From Candidatus Dormiibacterota bacterium (GTDB taxonomy: Bacteria > Chloroflexota > Dormibacteria > Dormibacterales > Dormibacteraceae): a stretch of DNA of 48,261 nt. The position numbers and the translations under genes were made by a program. Location: NCBI GenBank assembly GCA_955652705.1, contig CATPBK010000014.1, forward strand, positions 1 through 48,261, in the 5' to 3' direction. The notes below the pieces were generated by a model. It had not been told where the DNA came from. It did no database searches and saw nothing but the letters and a program-made list of their open reading frames with translations. Shown here piece after piece: positions 26,622 to 35,116 of the stretch (positions within the stretch are counted from its first letter, which is position 1; the number at the start of each line of letters is the position of its first letter).

Positions 26622-27707
26622 TTGAGGCTCGTCTCGCTCACGCTGCGCAACTTCCGCAACTACCCGCGACTTGAGCTCGAGCTTGCCCCCCAGCTGAACG
26701 TTTTCCTGGGTCGCAACGCCCAGGGCAAAACCAACCTCCTAGAGTCGGTCGCGATCCTGGCGCTTTCGTCCTCGCCGCGCGCCCGCCGGGAATCCGAGCT
26801 GATCGGGCCGCTCGCAGCCGAGGCCTTGGTGGAAGCCTCGGTCGAGCGTCACGGACGGCCACTCGAGATGGCGATGCGGATCTCGTCGGAGGGGGAACGG
26901 ACCTCGAAAGCGATCCGCGTCAACGGCGCCCCGCGACGCGCGGTAGATCTCCCCGGCGAGCTGCAGGCGACGCTTTTCTGGCCCGAGGATCTGAGCCTGG
27001 TGAAAGGCGCCCCGGAGCACCGGCGCCGATTTCTCAACGAGCTCTTGGTCCAGGTCGAGCCGGGTTATGGGCGGGCGCTGGCGGCTTATCGGCGAGTGCT
27101 TGAGCAGCGCAACCACCTCCTGAAGAGGATCTCCTCCGGCCAGACTGAGCCGGCGCAGCTCGAGGTCTGGGACGAAGAGCTGACCCGGCTGACCGCGGTC
27201 ATCTGCCGGGCCCGTGAGGAGGCGGTGACGGAGCTCCGGCCGCTGGCTGCAGCCAATCAGGCGGCCATCTCGCCGGGGGAGCGACTGGACGTTGCCTACG
27301 CCGGTCCGCCGGCCGATTTCGCGCAGGCGCTGGCGACCGGCCGGGCGGAAGACCTGCGGCGTGGATCGACCGGACTCGGACCGCACCGCGATGACCTGGT
27401 GATTCAGATCGGGGAGCAGGACGCGCGCAGCTTCGCCTCGCAGGGGCAGCAGCGCACGGCCGTCGTCAGCTTGAAGCTGGCGGAGTCGGACTTGATCGAG
27501 CGCCGCTCAGGGGAACGGCCCGTACTCCTCCTCGACGACGTGCTCTCGGAGCTCGACGCCGCGCGCCGGGCGGCCCTGCTGGCGCAGGTCGGCTCCGGCG
27601 GCCAGGTGATCGTGACATCGGTGGAGGCGGAGCCTTTCCCCGCCTCCTTGATCGAACTGGCGCGGGTGCTTTGCATCGAGGCCGGACAGGTGTCTGCCTG
27701 TGGATAG
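26622..27707 (+). CDS. recF: DNA replication/repair ATPase RecF
   Basis: 361 residues from TTG 26622. RecF loads RecA at gaps with RecO and RecR. Walker A GRNAQGKTN is at 30-38, after the conserved LTLRNFRNY. The ABC signature region has FASQGQQRTAVVSLKLAE, and Walker B is PVLLLDDVLSELDAARR. The stop overlaps the start of the next gene by eight bases. The dnaA-dnaN-recF order is standard. Confidence 0.96.
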   Translation: MRLVSLTLRNFRNYPRLELELAPQLNVFLGRNAQGKTNLLESVAILALSSSPRARRESELIGPLAAEALVEASVERHGRPLEMAMRISSEGERTSKAIRVNGAPRRAVDLPGELQATLFWPEDLSLVKGAPEHRRRFLNELLVQVEPGYGRALAAYRRVLEQRNHLLKRISSGQTEPAQLEVWDEELTRLTAVICRAREEAVTELRPLAAANQAAISPGERLDVAYAGPPADFAQALATGRAEDLRRGSTGLGPHRDDLVIQIGEQDARSFASQGQQRTAVVSLKLAESDLIERRSGERPVLLLDDVLSELDAARRAALLAQVGSGGQVIVTSVEAEPFPASLIELARVLCIEAGQVSACG

Positions 27708-27993
27708 GCTGGGCAAGATTCTGCCGCGGGTGCTTGCGAAGCAGAAGGGGAGCGCACTGCTCGAGATTCGAGCCCGGCTGCTGTTCACAGAGATCGTGGG
27801 CCCGGCTCTGGCCGGCCAGTGCGAGCAGCTCCTCCTCCGTGGGTCGGTGCTGACCGTAGTAACCCAAAACCCAGCCTTGGCCCATCAGCTCCGGCTCGAC
27901 ACTGGGCAGGTGTTGGAGAGGTTGAACGGCGCCGGGCTCGGTCGCCAGATCCGAGAGCTGCGTGTCCGGACCGGGCGGGGGGCAGTCACTTGA
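27700..27993 (+). CDS. dciA: DciA/DUF721-family protein
   Basis: 97 residues from GTG 27700, overlapping recF. DUF721/DciA proteins load or assist the replicative helicase in bacteria without DnaC or DnaI. The core is FTEIVGPALAGQCEQLLLRG, followed by SVLTVVTQNPALAHQL, ending in RELRVRTG. Position after recF is common for this family. Domain match is moderate because the protein is short. Confidence 0.8.
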   Translation: MDRLGKILPRVLAKQKGSALLEIRARLLFTEIVGPALAGQCEQLLLRGSVLTVVTQNPALAHQLRLDTGQVLERLNGAGLGRQIRELRVRTGRGAVT

Positions 27994-28000
27994 GCCGCCG

Positions 28001-30784
28001 ATGAGGCTATCGGCGGAGCAGAGGGCGGCGGCAGCCGGCCTTTTCGGTCCGGTTCGAGTGGTGGCCGGCGCCGGCACCGGCAAGACGGCGGTCGTGGCCG
28101 AGCGCTTCCTCCGCCAGGTGCGGGCCGGGACTGAGCCGACCTCGATCCTGGTCATGACGTTCACGGAGCGGGCCGCCGGCGAGATGCGCTCACGCATCGA
28201 GTCCAGGCTTGGAAGCTGGTCGGGCCAGCTCTGGGTGGGCACCTTCCACGCTATGGCCCAGGCGTTTCTACGCGAAGAGGGTTGGCGCATCGGCGTGCCC
28301 TTCAACTTTCGAGTCCTGATGGGCGCCGACCGCTGGATCTTCCTGCGCGAGCTGCTCTGGCGGACCGGCGACCCGGCGCTGGTGGGTGTCGAGCGGCCAG
28401 ATGACCTCGTAGCGCCGCTGCTCAGGTTGATGGAGCGGTTCAAGCAAGAGCTGGTCCCGTTGGGCCGGGTCGAGGAATGGGCGAAAGGGGCGTCCGATCG
28501 TGAGCTGGGGGAGCAGCTGGCGGCGGCGGTGAGGCTCTTTCGAACTTATCGAAAGCAGACTCGCGCGGAGAAGCTGCTTGACTTCGATGACCTCCTGGTG
28601 CAGCTCGTGGAGCTGCTCAACCACCGTCCCGAGGTCCGCGAGCGCTTTGTAAAACGTTTTACATCGATCCTGGTCGACGAATACCAGGACTCCAACTTCG
28701 CGCAGGAGCGAATGGTCGAGCTGCTCTCGGGCAGCGGCAACGTCTGCGTCGTCGGCGACGACGATCAGAGCATTTACAGGTTCAGGGGTGCGTCGCTGGC
28801 CAGCCTGGAACGCTTCATGCGCTCCTTTCCCGGCGCCACCACCCGCACCCTCGGGCGCAACCGGCGCAGCACGGCCAACGTCGTCGCCGCGGCCTCGGCG
28901 CTGATCGCCAATAACCCGCGTCGGCTGCAGAAGTCGCTGAGCGCCGGCCGGCCCCCGGGCCCCCGGATCGCCGTCTGGCACTGCGCGGACAGCTTGGCTG
29001 AGGCCTTCGCCATCGCCGCCGAAGTTCAGCGGTTGGGCGCTCGCGGGATGCTCTTGCGGCGGATCGCCCTGCTGGTGCGTACCAACGCGCTGGCCCGACC
29101 TCTGGTGGCGGCCCTAAGGGCGGCGCGAATACCCCACCAGCTGTGGGGCGTGCGCGGCTTCTACCGGCGACCCGAAGTGCTCGACGCCATCGCCTACCTG
29201 CGCTTGCTCGATGACCCTGGAGATGAGGTCGCCCTGGCTCGGCTGGCGGCCAGGCCAGGTCTTGGCCTCGACGCCGAGGAGGTCCTGGAGCGCTTGCGCC
29301 AGGCCCGCGGGAACGGGAAGCAGCCGCTGGCAGCTGTGGAGGCCTCGACCGGCGGCGCATCCTGGGTCGCGGTCGTGCGGAGGCTCGTCGTGGCGAGCGC
29401 CCGGCTCGGGGTGGACGAGCTCTTCTTCGAGCTCATGAACCAGACGCGCTACCTGGACCTCGCGAGCTTCGAGTCGGAAGCCGACCGCCGCCAGGCGGCG
29501 GCCAACCTGGGCCGCTTTGCGGAGCTCCTGGCGGGCTACTGCGAGGGCGCGCGCGACCACTCCCTGCGGGCCTTCATGGCATACCTCGACCTGGTTCTCC
29601 TCTCGGAGACCGACGAAGAGGTCGCCGGCGCTGAGGAGGTTGAGGAGGCGGTCCAGGTCATGACGATCCACCAGGCGAAGGGCCTCGAGTTCGACGCCGT
29701 CTTCGTTCCTGCGCTGGTGGAGGGGCGGCTGCCCCACTCGCGCCGGCCCGACCGTTTCACTCTTCCCGCCGAGCTGGTCCCCGAGGCCCCTGGCCGCGAA
29801 GACCAGGTCGCCGAAGAACGGCGCCTCGCCTATGTGGCCATGACGCGCGCACGCGACCGGCTCTACCTGTCCTGGGCCGACCGCTACGACGGCGGCAAGA
29901 CCTGGCGGCGGTCACGCTTTCTGGAGGAGTTGGAGGCGGCCGGCGCGGAGCGGTTCCGACACCGGCGGGTTGAAGCCGTCCCACCGGCGCCAGTGCCCGA
30001 ATTGGCGGCCGGTGAATCCCCCGCCGCCGCAATTGCGCTCGCCGCCGCCATTCCGGGAGAGCCGCTTGCGCTCTCGTTCAGCGGCATCAGCACCTACCGC
30101 GAATGCCCCCGCCAGTATCGCTTCAGGTACGTCTACCGGCTGCCCCGCGCGGCCGACCCGGAGGCCGAGTTCGGCACCATCCTGCACCACGCCCTGCGTC
30201 GAGCCGGGGAGGTCAGACAAGCAGGCGGCGAGGTGGACGCGACGGCCTTGAGGAGAGTCCACGAGGCGGCCTGGGAGACGCTCCCCTACTCCGATGAGCG
30301 ACGCCGACCAGCACTTAAGTCGCTTGGGCTGAGCCAGCTGGAGCGCTACCGGGCCGCCGGTGGTTTCGCGGCGACCCCGGCGCTGCTCGAGCAGGCCTTT
30401 TCGGCTCGGGTGGACGGCTGGCAGCTGCACGGGATCATCGACCGGGTCGACCCGCCCGAAGTAAGCCGAGGCTCCTGGCGGCTGCTCGACTACAAGACTG
30501 GTTCGCCCGTACCCGCCAGCCGGCTGCGCCGCGATCTTCAACTCGCCCTCTACGCGCTGGGCGCTCGACGCGCACTCGGGCTGGACCCGTTAGAGCTGGA
30601 GATCGTGTACCTGAAAGACGCCACCCGGGTAGTCGTTCCTGCCACCCAGGGCTTGCTCGAGGAGGCGGAGGGCATCGCGTCGGAGGTGGCGGACGGGATC
30701 CGACAGGGTCGGTTCGAAGCTCGTCCAGAGCGGCGCCGCTGCGCCCTCTGCCCCTACCGGCTGGCCTGCTCGGATGCCTTGTAG
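28001..30784 (+). CDS. UvrD-type helicase fused to Fe-S PD-(D/E)XK nuclease
   Basis: 927 residues from ATG 28001. The N-terminal superfamily 1A helicase has Walker A AGAGTGKT (22-29), the DEYQD Walker B near 226, DDDQSIYRFRGAS and VMTIHQAKGLEFDAVF. The C-terminal ~230 residues are a RecB/AddB-like nuclease: FGTILHHAL, GIIDRVD and LLDYKTG. Four cysteines fit a 4Fe-4S cluster: one in YRECPRQYRF and three in CALCPYRLAC (C-x2-C-x5-C). This composition suits double-strand-break end processing, as in AddAB or AdnAB. A parS-like site lies inside at 28648. The 3' end overlaps the facing glycosyltransferase gene. Confidence 0.9.
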   Translation: MRLSAEQRAAAAGLFGPVRVVAGAGTGKTAVVAERFLRQVRAGTEPTSILVMTFTERAAGEMRSRIESRLGSWSGQLWVGTFHAMAQAFLREEGWRIGVPFNFRVLMGADRWIFLRELLWRTGDPALVGVERPDDLVAPLLRLMERFKQELVPLGRVEEWAKGASDRELGEQLAAAVRLFRTYRKQTRAEKLLDFDDLLVQLVELLNHRPEVRERFVKRFTSILVDEYQDSNFAQERMVELLSGSGNVCVVGDDDQSIYRFRGASLASLERFMRSFPGATTRTLGRNRRSTANVVAAASALIANNPRRLQKSLSAGRPPGPRIAVWHCADSLAEAFAIAAEVQRLGARGMLLRRIALLVRTNALARPLVAALRAARIPHQLWGVRGFYRRPEVLDAIAYLRLLDDPGDEVALARLAARPGLGLDAEEVLERLRQARGNGKQPLAAVEASTGGASWVAVVRRLVVASARLGVDELFFELMNQTRYLDLASFESEADRRQAAANLGRFAELLAGYCEGARDHSLRAFMAYLDLVLLSETDEEVAGAEEVEEAVQVMTIHQAKGLEFDAVFVPALVEGRLPHSRRPDRFTLPAELVPEAPGREDQVAEERRLAYVAMTRARDRLYLSWADRYDGGKTWRRSRFLEELEAAGAERFRHRRVEAVPPAPVPELAAGESPAAAIALAAAIPGEPLALSFSGISTYRECPRQYRFRYVYRLPRAADPEAEFGTILHHALRRAGEVRQAGGEVDATALRRVHEAAWETLPYSDERRRPALKSLGLSQLERYRAAGGFAATPALLEQAFSARVDGWQLHGIIDRVDPPEVSRGSWRLLDYKTGSPVPASRLRRDLQLALYALGARRALGLDPLELEIVYLKDATRVVVPATQGLLEEAEGIASEVADGIRQGRFEARPERRRCALCPYRLACSDAL
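28648..28663. other. parS-like site 5 (inside the helicase gene)
   Basis: TGTAAAACGTTTTACA, a perfect 16-bp palindrome. In the reading frame it encodes VKRFT just before the DEYQD motif, using the codons GTA, AAA, TTT and ACA, which are rare in this gene. Confidence 0.8.
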
Positions 30785-31944
30785 GCGGCGGCCACCCGCA
30801 GGCATTCGCGCGCGATGTCGAGGCTCGCATAAGGGTGCGAGATCTTGGCGGCGCGTTCCGCCATGGCGCGCCAGCTGGGGCTGCCGGGCTCGGCCAGCTC
30901 CCGAACCGCGGCCAGCAACTGGTCCGGCTTCGGTTCGTAGCGGCCAATGCCGGACTGCTCCACAAAGGTCACGTTTTGCGTCTCCTGGCCGGGCAGGTAG
31001 CTGGTCAACAGCATCGGCATCCCGGTCGCCAGCGCCTCTCCGATCGCTCCCGGCCCTGCCTTGCCCACCACGATGTCGGCTGCGCGCATGAGGTCGGGCA
31101 TGTAGTCCACAAAGCCGAGGATCAACGCCCGGGACTGCCAGTTGATCCGGCTCAAGCGGCGGCGCAGCTTTTCGTTCCGGCCGCAGACGACGATCAGCTG
31201 CCAGTCGGCCTCGCGTCGAGCCAGGGCCCGTACCTGTCGGAGCAGCTTGCCCGAGCCCTCGCCCCCGCCCGCGACCAGGATCGTGAATCGGCTCTCATTG
31301 AGTCCGAAGCGGCGGCGCAGGGCTGCCTGCTCGCCCGGGGCGGGGGGCCGAAACCGGAGGTCGACCGGCAGTCCCAGCAGCCGCAGCCGGGACTCCGGCA
31401 CGCCAGCCGCCAGGCACTCGGCGCGCGCCATCTCGGTGGGGACCACAACCAGGTCGGAGCGGGGGAACATCCACCCGAGGTGGAAGTCGACCAGGTCCGT
31501 GATCACCGTGACCAACCCGCGGGGGCGCTGGCCTCGCCTGATCGTCTGCCAAGCGACGTGATTGAGCAGCGGATGCACCGAGACGACGAGGTCGGGGTCG
31601 AACCCGGCCAGTTCGCGGGTCAGGACCTTGCGCACGTAGCCGCCGAAGACGCCCCGCACCAGAGCGAAAGCGGGCCGGTTGTTGAAGCCGTGGTAGATAG
31701 CGCCCCACAACGGCGGCGAGCGCTGGATGAGAGGCGAGTAGAGGCTGGCCAGACGCCGGACGAGGCGCGAAGAGGATTGTTCGCCCATGAGCGGGTCGAG
31801 CTGCTCCACACGAGCGTCGGGGTCCAACTGAAGGATCGCCATCTCGAGCGCGTGGGCGGCCGCGCGGTGCCCTCCCCCCGTATTCGAGTAGAGGATCAGG
31901 ATTCGCGGCCCTGAGCCGCTCTGCGCGGGGGCCGGGTCGGCTAT
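30754..31944 (-). CDS. MGDG-synthase/UgtP-like glycosyltransferase, likely ATA start
   Basis: About 396 residues. The family (GT28, processive diacylglycerol glycosyltransferases and MurG relatives) makes membrane glycolipids. The N-terminal motif ILILYSNTGGGHRAAAHALE is encoded upstream of the first ATG (31842), so that ATG is not the start. The frame opens after a TAA near 31981 and has no ATG, GTG or TTG before the motif. An ATA at 31944 has GGGAGG five bases upstream. Other features are VTDLVDFHLGWMFPRSDL, VAGGGEGSGK and the acceptor-side VGKAGPGAIGEALATGMP. It converges on the helicase gene. Confidence 0.85.
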   Translation of the reverse strand: MADPAPAQSGSGPRILILYSNTGGGHRAAAHALEMAILQLDPDARVEQLDPLMGEQSSSRLVRRLASLYSPLIQRSPPLWGAIYHGFNNRPAFALVRGVFGGYVRKVLTRELAGFDPDLVVSVHPLLNHVAWQTIRRGQRPRGLVTVITDLVDFHLGWMFPRSDLVVVPTEMARAECLAAGVPESRLRLLGLPVDLRFRPPAPGEQAALRRRFGLNESRFTILVAGGGEGSGKLLRQVRALARREADWQLIVVCGRNEKLRRRLSRINWQSRALILGFVDYMPDLMRAADIVVGKAGPGAIGEALATGMPMLLTSYLPGQETQNVTFVEQSGIGRYEPKPDQLLAAVRELAEPGSPSWRAMAERAAKISHPYASLDIARECLRVAAAYKASEQASR

Positions 31945-32163
31945 GAGCGCCTCCCAGCAAGCACCGTGCGCCGAACCCTGCGCTTAAGAACTGTGGTTGG
32001 GAGCCGGCTTGGGCGGTTCAGGATCACGCGGGCCCTAAATCATACGGAGGGAGTCGGGGCCGCCCGCGCCTCGCGACGCCCGGCCGGCGGGGAATAGCGG
32101 GCGGAAGGGTACGGTATTCACAGAGGTGCCTGCCCACGGCCGCGATTGTCATTTGACGCCCTC

Positions 32164-33423
32164 ATGATCTCTGGCCAGACCCGCCTGGCGGTGCTGTCCA
32201 TGCACACGTCTCCCACGGCTGCGCTCGGCCAGAGCGCCAACGGCGGGATGAACGTGTACATCAGGCAGGTTTGTACCGCTTTCAGCCGCTGCGGCATCGC
32301 CACCGACGTATTTACACGTCGCCTCAACGCGGACGACCCCGAGGTCGAACGGCTCGCGCCCTTGAGCCGCGTCGTTTACTTGCCGGCGGGCCCCTTCGAG
32401 ACCGACAAGTACGGCTTGCTGGAGCGGGTCCCGGCTTTCGCCCGCTCTATCCTCGAGCACGTTGGCGAGCGCGGCCTTGAGTACGACCTCCTCTACTCGC
32501 ACTACTGGCTGTCAGGGGCGGTCGCGGCCCGCCTGAGTCCCGCGCTCAAACTGCCCTGGGTACATACGGCGCACACCCTCGGCCTGGTCAAGAATCGGCG
32601 GCTGGCTCCGGGCGCCGAGCCGGAACCAGCACTCCGCATTGCGGTTGAGCAGGCAGTTGCCCGCAAGGCCGACCTCCTCATCGCCAGCACGGCCGTTGAG
32701 GCGGAGGATCTTGAGGACCTCTACGACGTCGATCCCGTGCGGATTACTGTTGTCGCCCCGGGCATCGACCCCTCCATCTTCGGCCCCATGGACAAGACAG
32801 AGGCGCGTCGGAAGATAGGCTACCCGGGCCAGCGGCTGCTGCTGTTCGTTGGCCGGCTGGAGCGGTTGAAAGGTGCCGAGGTCGTGCTTCGGGCGCTCTC
32901 CCAGTTGACCGAGCCCGGCCACCGCGACGTGCGTTTGCTGGTGGTCGGGGAAGATAGCCGGGACGCCGTCGACGGCGAGAAGGACCGCCTGCGGACGCTG
33001 GCGCAGGAGCTGGGCATCGCAGCTCGGGTCGACTTTTTGGGCCCGGTCGCTCATCACGAGCTGCCCTACTTCTATTCGGCCGCTGAAGCTTGCGTCATGC
33101 CCTCCTACAGCGAGTCATTTGGACTCGTTGGGCTCGAAGCTCAGGCCTGCGGATGCCCTGTGGTGGCCGCCAACGTTGCCGGCCTGGCCTCGGTGGTGCG
33201 CGAGGGCAGCACGGGCTTCCTGGTCGACGGGCATGACCCAGCCGTCTACGCCGACCGTATCAAGCGCCTGCTCGACGACGAGGAGCTGGCAGCCAAGATC
33301 GGTCGCCAGGGCGCCGTCGTCGCCCAACGCTATCCCTGGGCGCGCACCACAGATCGCATCTGGTCAGCCATGGGCTCGGTCTTGGAGCCGGCTCCCGCGG
33401 CCCGGGTGGCAAGACAGACCTAG
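32164..33423 (+). CDS. GT4 glycosyltransferase, MshA/sucrose-synthase-like
   Basis: 419 residues from ATG 32164; an in-frame TTG at 32146 is an alternative. The N-terminal LAVLSMHTSPTAALGQSANGG and MNVYIRQV resembles MshA and sucrose-phosphate synthases. The GT4 signature follows as SYSESFGLVGLEAQACGCPV, with the nucleotide-sugar region LLLFVGRLERLKGAEV. It could build a glycolipid, a thiol such as mycothiol, or a polysaccharide; substrate is not determinable. The ~180-base gap upstream shows no clear RNA or repeat. A parS-like site follows the stop. Confidence 0.85.
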   Translation: MISGQTRLAVLSMHTSPTAALGQSANGGMNVYIRQVCTAFSRCGIATDVFTRRLNADDPEVERLAPLSRVVYLPAGPFETDKYGLLERVPAFARSILEHVGERGLEYDLLYSHYWLSGAVAARLSPALKLPWVHTAHTLGLVKNRRLAPGAEPEPALRIAVEQAVARKADLLIASTAVEAEDLEDLYDVDPVRITVVAPGIDPSIFGPMDKTEARRKIGYPGQRLLLFVGRLERLKGAEVVLRALSQLTEPGHRDVRLLVVGEDSRDAVDGEKDRLRTLAQELGIAARVDFLGPVAHHELPYFYSAAEACVMPSYSESFGLVGLEAQACGCPVVAANVAGLASVVREGSTGFLVDGHDPAVYADRIKRLLDDEELAAKIGRQGAVVAQRYPWARTTDRIWSAMGSVLEPAPAARVARQT

Positions 33424-33460
33424 CCTGGATCGGCGCTGGAACCCGGCCGCTGGGCCGCGA

Positions 33461-33476
33461 TGTAAAACGTTTTACA
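33461..33476. other. parS-like site 6 (between converging genes)
   Basis: TGTAAAACGTTTTACA, a perfect palindrome in the 74-base gap between the glycosyltransferase and the lipoprotein gene, both of which end here. No other signal was seen in the gap. Confidence 0.85.
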
Positions 33477-33497
33477 GAGCGCCTCGGGAGGCATCGG

Positions 33498-35102
33498 TCA
33501 GGGCTCTCCCCAGTGCACTTCCCGGCAGGCGAACGGGAAGGCATCGGCGTCGAAGTGCGTGAGCCGGGCCAGGCCAGTCCCGTCCGCGTTCATGAGCCAG
33601 ACCTGGGCGCTGGCCGGCGAGCCCGCGAGAAAGGCGATCTGATGCCCATCGGGAGACGGCCGGGGGCTCCAGCTATCTCCAGGTCCAGCGGCGGGCAGCG
33701 CCGCGGCCGTGCTCAGGCGTGGGGGCGGGAGGGCCGTATTGAGGCGGAAAAGGCGCGTTGAAGCCACGCCTGCCGCCTCAATCTCAGCGCTAAAGATGAG
33801 GTCGTTGGAGCCAGCCGACCAGACCGGCGGGCTGATGCTCCCCGTGGCAAGCGTCGCAGGCGTGCCGGCTCCGCCGAGAGACTTCACGCGAAGTTGCACA
33901 GTGGTGGCGCCGGCGCTCTCTTCGAGGTAAGCCAGGCGGCGACCGTCCGGCGACCAGGCGATAGCGCTGACAGGGAGCGCCTCCCGCTGGATGCGGTACT
34001 GGGCTCGCAGCGCCACGTCATAGCCGCGAATTTCGGCACCCCCCGCCTCGTGGACCGAAAACGCCACCCGCGCCAGGTCAGGCGACACCGCTGCCTCGTC
34101 GACGCCAGTCGCTATGTCCACCGTGGATGCATCGGGTAGCAGTCTCTTCAGGCGCTGACTGTCGAGATAGACGTAGCCAGCCGCTTCGCCGAGGTAAGCG
34201 GCCCAGGTAGCGGTGAAGGGGAGCCGCACCGGGCTGGAGCCGAGCGTCACCTGCTCCCAATGGCCGCCCGGTCTCCGGACTAGTAGGCCAAGACCGTCGG
34301 CGGTCCACAAAAAGCCGTCCACGGGGCCCGTCACGAGCTGGCGGGGAAAGCCACCGGAGTCAACCATCCAGACCCCGGTGCCGGGATCGGTGGTCGTCTG
34401 GCCGGCGAGGAACGTGATCACGCGTCGCAGAGACCGCACCGGGCCGGTCGTGAAAGAGAGTCGGGCAGTCGGAAACGAGTTGCCATCGACATCTTGTGCT
34501 CCGGCTGCGATCGTCAGCTCGTAGCGGCTGCTCGGGTCGAGCAAGGTCTGCGGCGCGATGACAAGGCGCTTGGCATCCGCTGGATCGGATCGCACCGAGA
34601 AGGCCGCCGCCGGAGCGAAGGTCAGCGCTGAGCCAACGCTGGCCGGGTCCATCTCGCGGCTGAAGACGAGGGTCAGGAAAGCGGCCGGATCCACGCCATG
34701 GTCACCTGCTGCCGGCGTCGTCGATCGCAGCCCCGGCGGCGGCTCGGTGTGAAACTTCCAACTGTGGCGTAGCGGGTTGGACCTCCCTGAAGCGTCGCGA
34801 TAACCCGGCGTCAGGATCACCTCGTACTCGGCATCAGGTCGCAGCGTCGCGTGGTTGTAGAGCAGAGTGCTGCCATCGGGCCAGGCAAGCTGGCCCGACG
34901 CCGCGGGCTTCAGGTTGAAGCTGGCCGCGACGGATGCCTTGTCGACGGGCCGGTCGAACTTGATCCGAACGGGCGCATTCGTGCGGACCTCTTGGGCGCC
35001 GCGCCCCGGGCTGATCTCCACGATCTGGGGCGGGCTGTCGCAGGCCGTGCTGAGGCTCGCCAGGATCAGGAAGGCCAGACCTGCCGCAAGTCGGGCGGCC
35101 AC
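33498..35102 (-). CDS. Secreted Ig-like/TolB beta-propeller lipoprotein
   Basis: 534 residues from GTG 35102. The first ~21 residues form a signal peptide ending in LASLSTAC, a loose lipobox with Cys 21. Residues ~25-215 hold two Big_5-type Ig-like domains; each has a segment such as VRIKFDRPVDKASV or LVFSREMDPASV. The rest is a TolB-like propeller with repeats like AIAWSPDGRRLAYL and SPRPSPDGHQIAFLAG. It should be exposed on the cell surface. Function is unknown. It follows the DUF4388-type gene by 14 bases and is likely cotranscribed. Confidence 0.8.
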   Translation of the reverse strand: MAARLAAGLAFLILASLSTACDSPPQIVEISPGRGAQEVRTNAPVRIKFDRPVDKASVAASFNLKPAASGQLAWPDGSTLLYNHATLRPDAEYEVILTPGYRDASGRSNPLRHSWKFHTEPPPGLRSTTPAAGDHGVDPAAFLTLVFSREMDPASVGSALTFAPAAAFSVRSDPADAKRLVIAPQTLLDPSSRYELTIAAGAQDVDGNSFPTARLSFTTGPVRSLRRVITFLAGQTTTDPGTGVWMVDSGGFPRQLVTGPVDGFLWTADGLGLLVRRPGGHWEQVTLGSSPVRLPFTATWAAYLGEAAGYVYLDSQRLKRLLPDASTVDIATGVDEAAVSPDLARVAFSVHEAGGAEIRGYDVALRAQYRIQREALPVSAIAWSPDGRRLAYLEESAGATTVQLRVKSLGGAGTPATLATGSISPPVWSAGSNDLIFSAEIEAAGVASTRLFRLNTALPPPRLSTAAALPAAGPGDSWSPRPSPDGHQIAFLAGSPASAQVWLMNADGTGLARLTHFDADAFPFACREVHWGEP

Positions 35103-35116
35103 CAGCCGCGTTGACC

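Noticed and set aside
30968-30980. TCACGTTTTGCG resembles a parS half-site
   Set aside because: Only one half partly matches, and the outer bases differ, so it is likely chance.
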